From: JANPCX01 sp966211815
GTDB lineage: Bacteria; Pseudomonadota; Gammaproteobacteria; Burkholderiales; Burkholderiaceae_C
DNA: 64,000 nucleotides
NCBI GenBank assembly: GCA_966211815.1
Contig: CBIHOD010000006.1
Location: 49,335 to 113,334, forward strand
Reading direction: 5' to 3'
Positions 26,484 through 35,431 of the stretch are shown one piece after another. A model generated the notes under the pieces. The model made no database searches and was not told where the DNA came from. It was given only the letters and a program-made list of their open reading frames with translations. Positions within the stretch are counted from its first letter, which is position 1, and the number at the start of each line of letters is the position of its first letter. Position numbers and translations under genes: made by a program.

Positions 26484-28805
26484 ATGAGCGAAGTCGAGGG
26501 CACGGTGCAGGGCCACCGCGACGGTCATGGCTTCGTCGTCCGCGACGACCGGCAGCCCGACCTCTACCTCTCGCCGCAGGAAATGCGGGCGGTGCTGCAC
26601 CGCGACCGGGTGAAGGCGCGCGTCATCCGCTATGACCGCAAGGGGCGGCCCGAGGGCCGGGTGCTCGAGATCATCGAGCGGCGCAAGTCGCCCATCATCG
26701 GCCGGCTGCTGCACGAAAGCGGCGTCTGGCTGGTGGCGCCGGAGGACAAACGCTACGGCCAGGACATCCTCATCCCCAAGAACGCGATCGCCAACGCGGC
26801 CGCGGGCCAGGTGGTGGCGATCGAGCTGACCGAGATGCCGTCGATGTACTCGCAGCCGGTCGGCCGCGTCACCGAGGTGCTCGGCGAGATCGACGACCCG
26901 GGCATGGAGATCGAGATCGCGGTGCGCAAGTACGAAGTGCCGCACCGCTTCTCGCCGGAGGCGCTCTCGCAGGCCGCCGCGCTGCCGGAGAAGATCCGCG
27001 CCGCCGACCGCAAGCAGCGCGTGGACCTGACCGACGTGCCGCTGGTCACCATCGACGGCGAGGACGCGCGCGACTTCGACGACGCCGTTTATTGCGAGCC
27101 CGCCAAGATCGGCCGCGTCAAGTCGCCCAACGGCTGGCGGCTGCTGGTGGCCATCGCCGACGTGAGCCACTACGTCAAGCCCGGTGAGCCGCTGGACGAA
27201 GACGCCTACGAACGCGCCACCTCGGTCTACTTCCCGCGCCGCGTCATCCCGATGCTGCCCGAGAAGATCTCCAACGGGCTGTGCTCGCTGAACCCGAACG
27301 AGGACCGCCTCGCCATGGTGTGCGACATGATCGTCAACGCCGCCGGCGAGGTGCACGCCTACCAGTTCTTCCCGGCGGTGATCTGCTCGCACGCGCGCTT
27401 CACCTACAACGAGGTCGCGGCCATCCTGACCAACACGCGCGGCCCGGAGGCGGCCCGGCGCAAGGACCTGGTCCCGCACCTGCTGGACCTCAACGACGTC
27501 TACCGCGCCTTGTTGAAGCAGCGCGTGGCGCGCGGCGCGATCGACTTCGAGACCACCGAGACCCAGATCGTCTGCGACGAGAACGGCCGCATCGAGAAGA
27601 TCGTCCCGCGCGTGCGCACCGAGGCCCACAAGCTGATCGAAGAGGCGATGCTCGCGGCCAACGTCTGCGCGGCCGATTTCATCGCCGGCGCCAAGCACCC
27701 GTCGCTCTTCCGCGTGCACGAGGGCCCCACGCCCGAGAAGAAGACGCTGTTGCAGAACTACCTGCGCGCCCTGGGGCTGGGGCTGTCGATCAGCGAGGAT
27801 CCCAAGCCCGGCGAGTTCCAGGCGATCGCCGCGGCCACGAAGGACCGGGTCGACGCCCAGCAGATCCACACCATGCTGCTGCGCTCGATGCAGCAGGCGA
27901 TCTACACCGGCACCAACAGCGGCCACTTCGGCCTGGCCTACGAGGCTTACACCCATTTCACGAGCCCGATCCGCCGCTACCCCGACCTGCTCGTGCACCG
28001 CGTGATCAAGGCCCTGCTCGGCGGCCAGCACTACCGCATGGTGCCGGGCAAGGCCGTGGCGCAGACCCGCCCCGTCAAGGGCAGGGCGGGCGTCAAGCCC
28101 GCCAAGGTGCAAGGGCCGCCGCTGGGTGCCGAGGACGAGGCCTGGGAGATCACCGGCGCGCACTGCAGCGCCAACGAGCGCCGGGCCGACGAGGCCTCGC
28201 GCGACGTGGAGGCCTGGCTGAAATGCCGCTACATGCGCGAGCGGCTGGGCGAGGAGTTCTCCGGCACGGTCAGCGCGGCCACCAGCTTCGGGTTGTTCGT
28301 GCAGCTCGACGCGCTCTACGTCGAGGGCCTGGTCCACATCACCGAGCTCGGCGGCGAGTATTACCGCTTCGACGAGGTGCGCCAGGAGCTGCGCGGCGAA
28401 CGCAGCGGCGTGCGCTATTCGATCGGCTCGCGCGTGCGCGTGCAGGTCAGCCGCGTCGACCTGGACGGCCGCAAGATCGACTTCCGCCTGGTGCGCGACG
28501 CCGAGCCGGGCGCGATGCTGGCGCGCGCCAAGAAGGACAAGCTGGGCGAGCCGCCGGCCGAGCGCGCCGCGCCGCGCACGGCGGTCGCCGAACTGGATGA
28601 AGTGCTCGAAGCGGACCGCCAGGTCAAGTCGCGCGCGAAGAAGGCCGGCCAGTCCAAGGCCCGCGCCGCGGCTGGCGGCGCGAAGGCCCACCCGGTGAAA
28701 GCGGCCAAGACGGCCGCGCGCGGCGGTGCCGCCAAGGCGGCGGCCGCCGGCGGCAAGTCGGCGGCGGGCAAGTCGGCGGGCAAGTCGCGCGGAGGCAAGC
28801 GGTGA
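26484..28805 (+). CDS. rnr: Ribonuclease R
   Basis: 773 residues. Order: cold-shock domains (GTVQGHRDGHGFVVRDD and GRVTEVLGEIDDPG), the RNB catalytic domain with acidic residues in TIDGEDARDFDDAVYCE, an S1 domain (FSGTVSAATSFGLFVQLD), and a Lys/Ala/Gly-rich basic tail of about 60 residues. It is a 3'-5' exoribonuclease that degrades structured RNA. The winged-helix domain at the start of E. coli RNase R is missing. ATG 26484 lacks a clear ribosome binding site; the only upstream in-frame alternative (GTG 26373) lies inside the antisense tRNA gene. Confidence 0.93.
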   Translation: MSEVEGTVQGHRDGHGFVVRDDRQPDLYLSPQEMRAVLHRDRVKARVIRYDRKGRPEGRVLEIIERRKSPIIGRLLHESGVWLVAPEDKRYGQDILIPKNAIANAAAGQVVAIELTEMPSMYSQPVGRVTEVLGEIDDPGMEIEIAVRKYEVPHRFSPEALSQAAALPEKIRAADRKQRVDLTDVPLVTIDGEDARDFDDAVYCEPAKIGRVKSPNGWRLLVAIADVSHYVKPGEPLDEDAYERATSVYFPRRVIPMLPEKISNGLCSLNPNEDRLAMVCDMIVNAAGEVHAYQFFPAVICSHARFTYNEVAAILTNTRGPEAARRKDLVPHLLDLNDVYRALLKQRVARGAIDFETTETQIVCDENGRIEKIVPRVRTEAHKLIEEAMLAANVCAADFIAGAKHPSLFRVHEGPTPEKKTLLQNYLRALGLGLSISEDPKPGEFQAIAAATKDRVDAQQIHTMLLRSMQQAIYTGTNSGHFGLAYEAYTHFTSPIRRYPDLLVHRVIKALLGGQHYRMVPGKAVAQTRPVKGRAGVKPAKVQGPPLGAEDEAWEITGAHCSANERRADEASRDVEAWLKCRYMRERLGEEFSGTVSAATSFGLFVQLDALYVEGLVHITELGGEYYRFDEVRQELRGERSGVRYSIGSRVRVQVSRVDLDGRKIDFRLVRDAEPGAMLARAKKDKLGEPPAERAAPRTAVAELDEVLEADRQVKSRAKKAGQSKARAAAGGAKAHPVKAAKTAARGGAAKAAAAGGKSAAGKSAGKSRGGKR

Positions 28806-28848
28806 CCGCCCTGGGACGGCCCTGCGCCGGCCGGAAAGGGCCGGCCGC

Positions 28849-29778
28849 ATGAGCCCCCTCGACTTCGGCGGGCGCGTGGCGCTGGTGACCGGCGCTGGAT
28901 CCGGGCTGGGGCGCGCGCATGCCCTGGCCCTGGCCGGGCGGGGAGCGAAAGTGCTGGTCAACGACATGCCCGACGCGCGTGGGGCGCCGGGCGCCAGCGC
29001 CGCCGCCGAAGCCGTCGCCCGGGAGATCCGCGCCAGCGGCGGCGAAGCCGACTCCTTCGGTGCGAACGTCGCCGACTACGCCGCCGTGCAAGCCATGGTC
29101 GACCAGGCGATGCGGGCCTGGGGCCGCGTCGACGTGCTGGTGAACAACGCCGGCGTGCTGCGCGACAAGTCCTTCGCCAAGATGTCCCTGGACGACTTCT
29201 CGCTGGTCATGGATGTGCACCTCATGGGCGCGGTGCATTGCTGCAAGGCCGTCTGGGACATCATGCGCGCCCAGAACCGCGGCCGCATCGTGATGACGAC
29301 CTCGTCGTCCGGGCTGTGGGGCAACTTCGGCCAATCGAATTACGGGGCGGCCAAGATGGCCCTCGTCGGCCTCATGAACACGCTGGCGCTGGAAGGCGCC
29401 AAGAACGACATCCGGGTCAATGCCCTGTCGCCCACGGCGGCCACGCGCATGACCGAAGGCCTGCTGCCCGAAGCGATGCTCGACCTGCTCAAGCCCGAGG
29501 CGGTGACGCCGGCGATGCTGTTCCTGGCTTCGGACGGCGCGCCGACCCGCAGCATCGTCTGCGCGGGCGCGGGGGGCTTCGAGGTGGCGCATGTCGCCGT
29601 GACGGCGGGCTTGCACCTCGGTTCCGGCGGCGATGTGGCGGAGCAACTGGCGGCGAGGTTCTCTGAGGTGGCCGACCGCCGCGGCGACGCGGTGCTCGCC
29701 CAAGGCTTGGAGCAGGCGCAGCGCGAAGTGGCCCGTGCGATGGCGCAGGGCGGGCCGGCGGTTCAGGCGGGCGGCTGA
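28849..29778 (+). CDS. SDR family oxidoreductase
   Basis: 309 residues. Rossmann motif TGAGSGLGRA (Thr14-Gly21), VNNAG at about 98-102, Ser152/153 and Tyr165-x3-Lys169 (YGAAK) form an intact classical SDR active site. The ~50-residue C-terminal extension and the RVNALSPTAATRM segment resemble the 3-hydroxyacyl-CoA dehydrogenase domain of multifunctional beta-oxidation enzymes, so an acyl-CoA or steroid-like alcohol substrate is possible. Substrate is unknown. Its 3' end overlaps the convergent NAD(P)HX repair gene by 16 bp. Confidence 0.85.
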   Translation: MSPLDFGGRVALVTGAGSGLGRAHALALAGRGAKVLVNDMPDARGAPGASAAAEAVAREIRASGGEADSFGANVADYAAVQAMVDQAMRAWGRVDVLVNNAGVLRDKSFAKMSLDDFSLVMDVHLMGAVHCCKAVWDIMRAQNRGRIVMTTSSSGLWGNFGQSNYGAAKMALVGLMNTLALEGAKNDIRVNALSPTAATRMTEGLLPEAMLDLLKPEAVTPAMLFLASDGAPTRSIVCAGAGGFEVAHVAVTAGLHLGSGGDVAEQLAARFSEVADRRGDAVLAQGLEQAQREVARAMAQGGPAVQAGG

Positions 29779-31271
29779 GCGCGCGGCAGCATCCGTTCGA
29801 TGAGGTCGGCCGCCCGCAGTGGGTCCACGCCGGCCTGGTCGGCGGAGGCGCCGTGGAGGAAGGCGCCGGACAGCGCCACTTCCAGCGCGTGCCCGTCCTG
29901 GGTGCCGCCGGCGCCCTGCAGCGCGGCCCACAGCCCGCCCATCCAACCGGCCAGCACGTCCCCGGTGCCGGCGGTGGCCAGGGCCGCGTTCCCCGTGGGG
30001 TTGATCCAGGGCAGACTGTCCGGAGCGGCCACCACGGTGCCCGAGCCCTTCAGCACGACCACTGCGGCGGTCCGGTCGGCCAACCGGCGCGCCGCGTTCA
30101 AGCGGTCGGCCTGTATGTCGGCGGTGGAGCCGCCGAGCAGGCGGGCCGCCTCCAGCGGGTGCGGCGTCAGCACGGTCCACAGCCCTTGCGCAGCGCGGGC
30201 ATGGAGCAACCGGGCCAGGGCGTCGTCGTTTGCCACGGCGTTCAGGCCGTCCGCGTCCAGCACCAGGCGGGGCGCCGCGCGCAGCACGCGGGGCAGGGCC
30301 GCCGCGACGGCCGAGCCGCCGCCGCAGCCGGCCACCACGGTCAGACGGGCCAGGTCCCCATCGGACGGCGGCCAGTCGGCGGGCCGGGGCATCAACTCCG
30401 GGCGATTGGGGTCGGGGTCCAGTGAACCGGTGCCCAACAGGCTGAGGAACACCCGCCCACTGCCCGCCGCGTGGGCGGCGCGGGCGGCCAGCCAGGCCGC
30501 GCCCGCCATGCCGGGGCCGCCGCCGACGATCCAGGTGTCGCCGCGGCTGCCTTTGTGGGCGCCATGGCCCGCGGCGGGCGTGCGCACGGCGTCGGCGCCG
30601 CTCAAGTGGGCGTCCGGTGCTTCTTCCAGGTCGACGCCGAGCCTCGACCACCAGACCTCGCCCGCATGGCCCCGGCCTTGCGCCGTGAACAAGCCGGGTT
30701 TGAGCGTCAGCAACGCCAAGGTGTGCCGGGCGGCCACCGCCTCGTCGCCCAGCAGGCGGCCGGTGTCCGCGCACAGGCCGCTGGGCAGGTCGACCGCCAG
30801 CACTGGACAGGGCAGGGCGTTGAGATGCCGGATCCCTTGTGCGATGGCGGCCTCGGGCGCGCGGTTGGCGCCCAGGCCCAGCAGGGCGTCGACCGCCAGG
30901 TCGGCCGGGCCCAGCCGGGGCGGCGAATCCACGAACCGGATGCCAGCGGCCCGCGCCCGTGCCAGCGCGTCGGCGGCATCCGGTGGCGGTGGGCGCGCAC
31001 CTTCCCATCGCGTCACCCAGACCCGCTTTCCGGCCGCCTGGAGGTGCAGGGCGGCTTCCAGCCCGTCCCCGCCGTTGTTCCCCGGGCCGGCGGCGACCCA
31101 CACGGTGCCGGCATGCGGTGCCAGGGCCAGCGCGCAACGCGCGACTTCGAGCCCCGCTTGGCGCATGAGCGCGTGGGCCGGCAGACCGCTCTGGGCGAGC
31201 GCCTCCACGCGCCTCGTGGCGGCGGCGCCGTGCAAAGGGAGGGCATGGGTCGGCGGGAGCACTCTGAGCAT
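29763..31271 (-). CDS. nnrD: Bifunctional NAD(P)H-hydrate epimerase/ADP-dependent dehydratase
   Basis: 502 residues. The N-terminal YjeF_N epimerase domain (about 1-210; AAGPGNNGGDGLEAALHL, VDLPSG) is fused to the C-terminal ribokinase-like dehydratase domain (HKGSRGDTWIVGGG, NPTGNAALATAGTGDVLAG). Together they repair hydrated NADH and NADPH. ATG 31271 is used; ATG 31301 in frame is also possible but would overlap the -10 box proposed for rpsB. Transcribed toward the SDR gene and divergent from rpsB. The symbol nnr is also used for the fusion. Confidence 0.92.
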   Translation of the reverse strand: MLRVLPPTHALPLHGAAATRRVEALAQSGLPAHALMRQAGLEVARCALALAPHAGTVWVAAGPGNNGGDGLEAALHLQAAGKRVWVTRWEGARPPPPDAADALARARAAGIRFVDSPPRLGPADLAVDALLGLGANRAPEAAIAQGIRHLNALPCPVLAVDLPSGLCADTGRLLGDEAVAARHTLALLTLKPGLFTAQGRGHAGEVWWSRLGVDLEEAPDAHLSGADAVRTPAAGHGAHKGSRGDTWIVGGGPGMAGAAWLAARAAHAAGSGRVFLSLLGTGSLDPDPNRPELMPRPADWPPSDGDLARLTVVAGCGGGSAVAAALPRVLRAAPRLVLDADGLNAVANDDALARLLHARAAQGLWTVLTPHPLEAARLLGGSTADIQADRLNAARRLADRTAAVVVLKGSGTVVAAPDSLPWINPTGNAALATAGTGDVLAGWMGGLWAALQGAGGTQDGHALEVALSGAFLHGASADQAGVDPLRAADLIERMLPRAQPPA

Positions 31272-31300
31272 GGCGGAGCCCTGGTGTGGTGTGGCGGGCA

Positions 31301-31452
31301 TGCTAGAATCCGCGGGTTTACCCAGGACGAGGCATGGTGCCGCGTCCGGCGGGTGATCAATCGCGAATCCGGCCGCCACAAGGTGCTGCAGAAACCTCTT
31401 TCGAGGGCATGCCGTTCAGGCCGGATTTTAGAATCAACCTTTGGAGCTCTAC
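31301..31452 (+). promoter_or_regulatory. rpsB promoter and structured leader
   Basis: An extended -10 (TG-C-TAGAAT, 31301-31309) would start a leader near 140 nt. The leader has a perfect 9-bp inverted repeat AATCCGGCC (31366-31374)/GGCCGGATT (31419-31427) enclosing 44 nt, and ends with a GGAG ribosome binding site at 31443. A second TAGAAT at 31429-31434 lies too close to the ATG for a normal leader. In other bacteria rpsB leaders bind S2 for autoregulation; that this one does is inference. Confidence 0.4.
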
Positions 31453-32196
31453 ATGTCCATCACCATGCGTGAAATGCTGGAAGCCGGCGTCCACTTCGGC
31501 CACCAAACCCGCTTCTGGAACCCCAAGATGGCCCCGTACATCTACGGCCATCGCAACAAGATCCACATCATCAACCTCGAGAAGACGCAGCCGCTCTTCA
31601 ACGACGCGTTGAAATTCCTGCGCCAGCTCAGCGCCAAGCGCGGCACCATCCTGATGGTCGGCACGAAGCGCCAGGCGCGCGAAGTCGTCGCCGCCGAAGC
31701 CGCCCGCGCCGGCATGCCCTACGTCGACCAGCGCTGGCTCGGCGGCATGCTGACCAACTTCAAGACGGTCAAGGGCTCGCTGAAGAAGCTGAAGGACATG
31801 CAGGCCCAGACCGAGGCCGGCACCGAGTCGATGATCAAGAAGGAAGCCCTGCTGTTCGCCCGCGAGCTGGCCAAGCTCGAGAAGGACATCGGCGGCATCC
31901 AGGACATGAACGCGCTGCCCGATGCGCTGTTCGTCATCGACGTCGGCTATCACAAGATCGCCGTGGCTGAAGCCAAGAAGCTGGGCATCCCGGTGATCGG
32001 CGTGGTCGACTCCAACCACTCGCCCGAAGGCATCGACTACGTGATCCCCGGCAACGACGACTCGGCCAAGGCCGTCGCGCTGTACGCGCGCGCCGTGGCT
32101 GACGCAGTGCTCGAAGGCAAGGCCAACGCCACCCAGGAAGTGGTGCAGGCCGCTGCTGGCGGCGACGAGTTCGTCGAAGTCAGCGAAGACGCCTGA
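31453..32196 (+). CDS. rpsB: 30S ribosomal protein S2
   Basis: 247 residues with the S2 signatures TMREMLEAGVHFGHQTRFWN and WLGGMLTNFKTV, and PVIGVVDSNHSPEGIDYVIP near the end. ATG 31453 is preceded by GGAG at suitable distance and gives the canonical MSITMREML start. First gene of the rpsB-tsf-pyrH-frr group. Confidence 0.98.
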   Translation: MSITMREMLEAGVHFGHQTRFWNPKMAPYIYGHRNKIHIINLEKTQPLFNDALKFLRQLSAKRGTILMVGTKRQAREVVAAEAARAGMPYVDQRWLGGMLTNFKTVKGSLKKLKDMQAQTEAGTESMIKKEALLFARELAKLEKDIGGIQDMNALPDALFVIDVGYHKIAVAEAKKLGIPVIGVVDSNHSPEGIDYVIPGNDDSAKAVALYARAVADAVLEGKANATQEVVQAAAGGDEFVEVSEDA

Positions 32197-32220
32197 GGCG
32201 CCCCTCGCCTGCAGACAAAG

Positions 32221-32246
32221 AGGGGCTGGCTTCAGCCCCTTTTTTC
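32221..32246 (+). terminator. Intrinsic terminator between rpsB and tsf
   Basis: A perfect 8-bp stem AGGGGCTG/CAGCCCCT with loop GCTT, followed immediately by TTTTTCG. Its position 24 bp after rpsB suggests partial termination that sets the S2 to EF-Ts ratio, as known for rpsB-tsf in other bacteria. Confidence 0.88.
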
Positions 32247-32314
32247 GTAAAGCCTGAACGAAACCGGTCGACCGCGCTCCAAGTCCGGTCGCCCCAGTCC
32301 AACGGAGATCAAAG

Positions 32315-33235
32315 ATGCCCGCAATTACCGCAAGCATGGTGGCCGAACTGCGCGCCAAGACCGACGCGCCGATGATGGAGTGCAAGAAGGCCCTGACCGA
32401 GGCCGACGGCGACATGAACCGCGCGGAAGAGATCCTGCGCGTCAAGCTCGGCAACAAGGCCGGCAAGGCTGCCTCCCGTATCACTGCCGAGGGCGTGGTG
32501 TCGGCTGCGGTCGACGGCACGACCGGCGCGCTGGTCGAGATCAACTGCGAGACCGACTTCGTCTCGAAGAACGATTCCTTCCTGGCCTTCACCAAGTCGG
32601 TGGCTGAGCTGGTCGCGAAGAACAACCCGGCCGACGTGGCCGCGGTCGGCGCGCTGCCGCTGTCTCAAGACGGCTTCGGCCCGACGGTGGAAGACGTGCG
32701 CAAGGGCCTGATCGGCAAGATCGGCGAGAACATGTCGATCCGCCGCTTCAAGCGCTACGCCGGCGGCGGCAAGCTGGCCCACTACCTGCACGGCACCCGC
32801 ATCGGCGTGGTGGTCGAGTACGAAGGCGACGACACCGCCGCCAAGGACGTCGCCATGCACGTGGCCGCGATGAAGCCGGTGGCGCTGTCGTCCGCCGAGG
32901 TGCCCGCCGAGCTGATCGAGAAAGAGCGCGCCGTCGCGGCCGGCAAGGCCGCCGAAGACGCGAAGGAAGCCGAAGCCGCCGGCAAGCCGGTGCAGTCGCC
33001 CGAGATCGTCGCCAAGCGCGTCGAAGGCTCGGTGCAGAAATACCTCAAGGAGGTCAGCCTCTACAACCAGGCCTTCGTCAAGAACGACAAGCAGACCGTC
33101 GAGCAGATGCTCAAGGCCGCCAACACCACGGTCAAGGGCTTCACGCTCTACGTGGTGGGCGAGGGCATCGAGAAGAAGGTCGACGACTTCGCCGCCGAAG
33201 TGGCCGCCCAGGTGGCCGCCGCCAAGGGCGGCTGA
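32315..33235 (+). CDS. tsf: Translation elongation factor Ts
   Basis: 306 residues. The UBA-like N-terminus (MVAELRAKTDAPMMECKKAL) and EF-Ts core motif INCETDFVSKNDSF are intact; two dimerisation-type domains and a coiled-coil follow. EF-Ts recycles EF-Tu-GDP. ACGGAGATCAAAG precedes the ATG. Confidence 0.98.
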   Translation: MPAITASMVAELRAKTDAPMMECKKALTEADGDMNRAEEILRVKLGNKAGKAASRITAEGVVSAAVDGTTGALVEINCETDFVSKNDSFLAFTKSVAELVAKNNPADVAAVGALPLSQDGFGPTVEDVRKGLIGKIGENMSIRRFKRYAGGGKLAHYLHGTRIGVVVEYEGDDTAAKDVAMHVAAMKPVALSSAEVPAELIEKERAVAAGKAAEDAKEAEAAGKPVQSPEIVAKRVEGSVQKYLKEVSLYNQAFVKNDKQTVEQMLKAANTTVKGFTLYVVGEGIEKKVDDFAAEVAAQVAAAKGG

Positions 33236-33246
33236 GCCGGCGCCCG

Positions 33247-33284
33247 GGGCCGGGCACTCGCGTCGCCCGGCCCGTTAGACTTTT
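33247..33284 (+). terminator. Possible terminator after tsf
   Basis: A perfect 9-bp stem GGGCCGGGC (33247-33255)/GCCCGGCCC (33265-33273) with a 9-nt loop, then GTTAGACTTTTCC. The T-run begins 8 nt after the stem, so the termination strength is doubtful. Confidence 0.45.
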
Positions 33285-33317
33285 CCTCCCCCCCACCACC
33301 CATGAGGTCCGCCCAGC

Positions 33318-34028
33318 ATGCCTGCCTACAAGCGAATACTGTTGAAGTTGTCCGGTGAGGCCCTGATGGGCGACGATGCCTACGGCATCAACCGGGCCAC
33401 CATCGTTCGCATGGTCCGGGAGGTGCAGGAGGTCACGCAGCTGGGCTGCGAAGTGGCCGTCGTGATCGGCGGGGGCAACATCTTCCGCGGCGTGGCGGGC
33501 GGCTCCGTGGGCATGGACCGCGCCACGGCCGACTACATGGGCATGCTGGCCACGGTGATGAACTCGCTGGCCCTGGCCGACACCATGCGCCAGGAGGGCA
33601 TGACCGCCCGCGTGATGTCCGCGATCGCGATCGAGCAGGTCGTCGAGCCTTACGTGCGCCCCAAGGCGCTGCAATACCTCGAGGAAGGCAAGATCGTCGT
33701 GTTCGCCGCGGGCACCGGCAACCCCTTCTTCACCACCGACACCGCGGCCGCGCTGCGCGGCGCCGAGATCGGCGCCGAGGTGGTGCTCAAGGCCACCAAG
33801 GTGGACGGCGTCTACACCGCCGACCCGAAGAAGGACCCGTCCGCGACCCGCTACGCGCAGATCAGCTTCGACGAGGCCATCGCCAAGAACCTGCAGGTGC
33901 TGGACGCGACCGCGTTCGCCCTTTGCCGCGACCAGAAGCTGCCGATCAAAGTCTTCAGCATTTTCAAACCCGGCGCCCTCAAGCGTGTGGTGCTGGGCGA
34001 GGACGAGGGCACCCTCGTCCACGTTTGA
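33318..34028 (+). CDS. pyrH: Uridylate kinase (UMP kinase)
   Basis: 236 residues, amino-acid-kinase fold. YKRILLKLSGEAL, GGGNIFRG and the C-terminal ATKVDGVYTADPKKDP are diagnostic of PyrH, which converts UMP to UDP and is hexameric. Standard neighbour of tsf and frr (22 bp ahead of frr). Confidence 0.97.
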   Translation: MPAYKRILLKLSGEALMGDDAYGINRATIVRMVREVQEVTQLGCEVAVVIGGGNIFRGVAGGSVGMDRATADYMGMLATVMNSLALADTMRQEGMTARVMSAIAIEQVVEPYVRPKALQYLEEGKIVVFAAGTGNPFFTTDTAAALRGAEIGAEVVLKATKVDGVYTADPKKDPSATRYAQISFDEAIAKNLQVLDATAFALCRDQKLPIKVFSIFKPGALKRVVLGEDEGTLVHV

Positions 34029-34050
34029 ACCCCAGCAGGAACGAACCACC

Positions 34051-34611
34051 ATGACCACCGCAGACATCCACAAGACCACCGAGCAGAAGATGGGCCGCTC
34101 GATCGAGTCCCTCAAGAACGAGCTGCAGAAGATCCGCACCGGCCGCGCGCACCCTGGCATCCTCGACCAGGTCAGCGTCGACTACTACGGCTCCATGGTG
34201 CCGATCAGCCAGGTCGCCAACGTCACGCTGCTCGACGCGCGCACGATCAGCGTCCAGCCCTGGGAGAAGGGCATGGGCGCCAAGATCGAGAAGGCGATCC
34301 GGGAAAGCGACCTGGGCCTGAACCCCGCCTCCCAGGGCGACCTGATCCGCGTGCCCATGCCCGCGTTGACCGAAGAGCGTCGCAAGGACCTGACCAAGGT
34401 CGTGCGCAACGCCGGCGAGGACGCGCGGGTCGCCATCCGCAACCTGCGGCGCGACGCCAACGAGCAAGCCAAGAAGCTCCTCAAGGACAAGCTGATCTCC
34501 GAGGACGAGGAACGGCGCTCGCTCGACGAGTCCCAGAAATTGACCGACCGCTACATCGCCGAGGTGGACCGCGTCGTCGCGGCCAAAGAGGCCGAGATCC
34601 TGGCCGTCTGA
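34051..34611 (+). CDS. frr: Ribosome recycling factor
   Basis: 186 residues, typical length is 185. Starts at ATG 34051 after CAGCAGGAACGA. Motifs LKNELQKIRTGRAHPGILD and PALTEERRKDLTKVV match RRF, which with EF-G splits post-termination ribosomes. The frame extends upstream into pyrH, without similarity. Confidence 0.97.
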   Translation: MTTADIHKTTEQKMGRSIESLKNELQKIRTGRAHPGILDQVSVDYYGSMVPISQVANVTLLDARTISVQPWEKGMGAKIEKAIRESDLGLNPASQGDLIRVPMPALTEERRKDLTKVVRNAGEDARVAIRNLRRDANEQAKKLLKDKLISEDEERRSLDESQKLTDRYIAEVDRVVAAKEAEILAV

Positions 34612-34674
34612 CATGGCCCGCTGCCCGCGCGGTGCCTCGATGCCGGATTTTTCACCCTCGGCGGCCATCCCAGC

Positions 34675-35412
34675 GTGAGCAACCCGTCCTCCTCCATACC
34701 GCGCCACATCGGCATCGTCATGGACGGCAACGGCCGCTGGGCGAAGCGGCGCTTCATGCCGCGCTATTTCGGACACAAGTACGGCGTCGACGCGCTCGTG
34801 AAGGTCGTGCTGGCCTGCGCCGACCGCGGTGTCGACTACCTCACGGTGTTCGCCTTCTCCTCCGAGAACTGGAAGCGCCCGTCCGACGAAGTGTCCGGCC
34901 TGATGGGCCTGGTGATGATCGGCGTCACCAAGTACCTGGCGCGCCTGGCCACCCAGGGGGTGCGCATCCGCATCATCGGCGACCGCGAGGCGGTGCCGGA
35001 CAAGCTGCGCAAGGTGTGGGAGCAGGTCGAGTCCACCACCGAGCACAACACGCGCATCACGTTGTCGGTGGCGTTCAACTACGGCGGTCGCTGGGACATG
35101 GTTCAGGCCTGCAAGCAGGCGATGCTCGACGGCGTGCAGCCGGCGGACGTCACCGAGGCGCTGCTGGCGCGTTACATGGCGCTGAGCTACGCGCCGGACC
35201 CCGACCTCATCATCCGCACCGGCGGGGAAAAGCGGATCAGCAATTTCCTGCTCTGGCAGGCCGCCTACGCCGAACTGTTCTTTTCCGATTGCCTCTGGCC
35301 CGAGTTCGGAGAGGCGGAGCTTGACCAGGCATTGGCCGAGTTCTCGCGCCGCGAACGCCGGTTCGGCCTGCTCAACAACGACGCCCCGGCCGCCGCCGCG
35401 GCGCGGGCCTGA
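34675..35412 (+). CDS. uppS: Isoprenyl (undecaprenyl) diphosphate synthase
   Basis: 245 residues from GTG 34675. HIGIVMDGNGRWAKRR carries the catalytic Asp17 of cis-prenyltransferases; FSSENWKRP and the C-terminal DLIIRTGGEKRISNFLLWQ are also present. The product, C55-PP, is the lipid carrier for peptidoglycan and other glycans. cdsA follows after 19 bp. Confidence 0.95.
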   Translation: MSNPSSSIPRHIGIVMDGNGRWAKRRFMPRYFGHKYGVDALVKVVLACADRGVDYLTVFAFSSENWKRPSDEVSGLMGLVMIGVTKYLARLATQGVRIRIIGDREAVPDKLRKVWEQVESTTEHNTRITLSVAFNYGGRWDMVQACKQAMLDGVQPADVTEALLARYMALSYAPDPDLIIRTGGEKRISNFLLWQAAYAELFFSDCLWPEFGEAELDQALAEFSRRERRFGLLNNDAPAAAAARA

Positions 35413-35431
35413 ATCGACCGAGGGGATCCCC

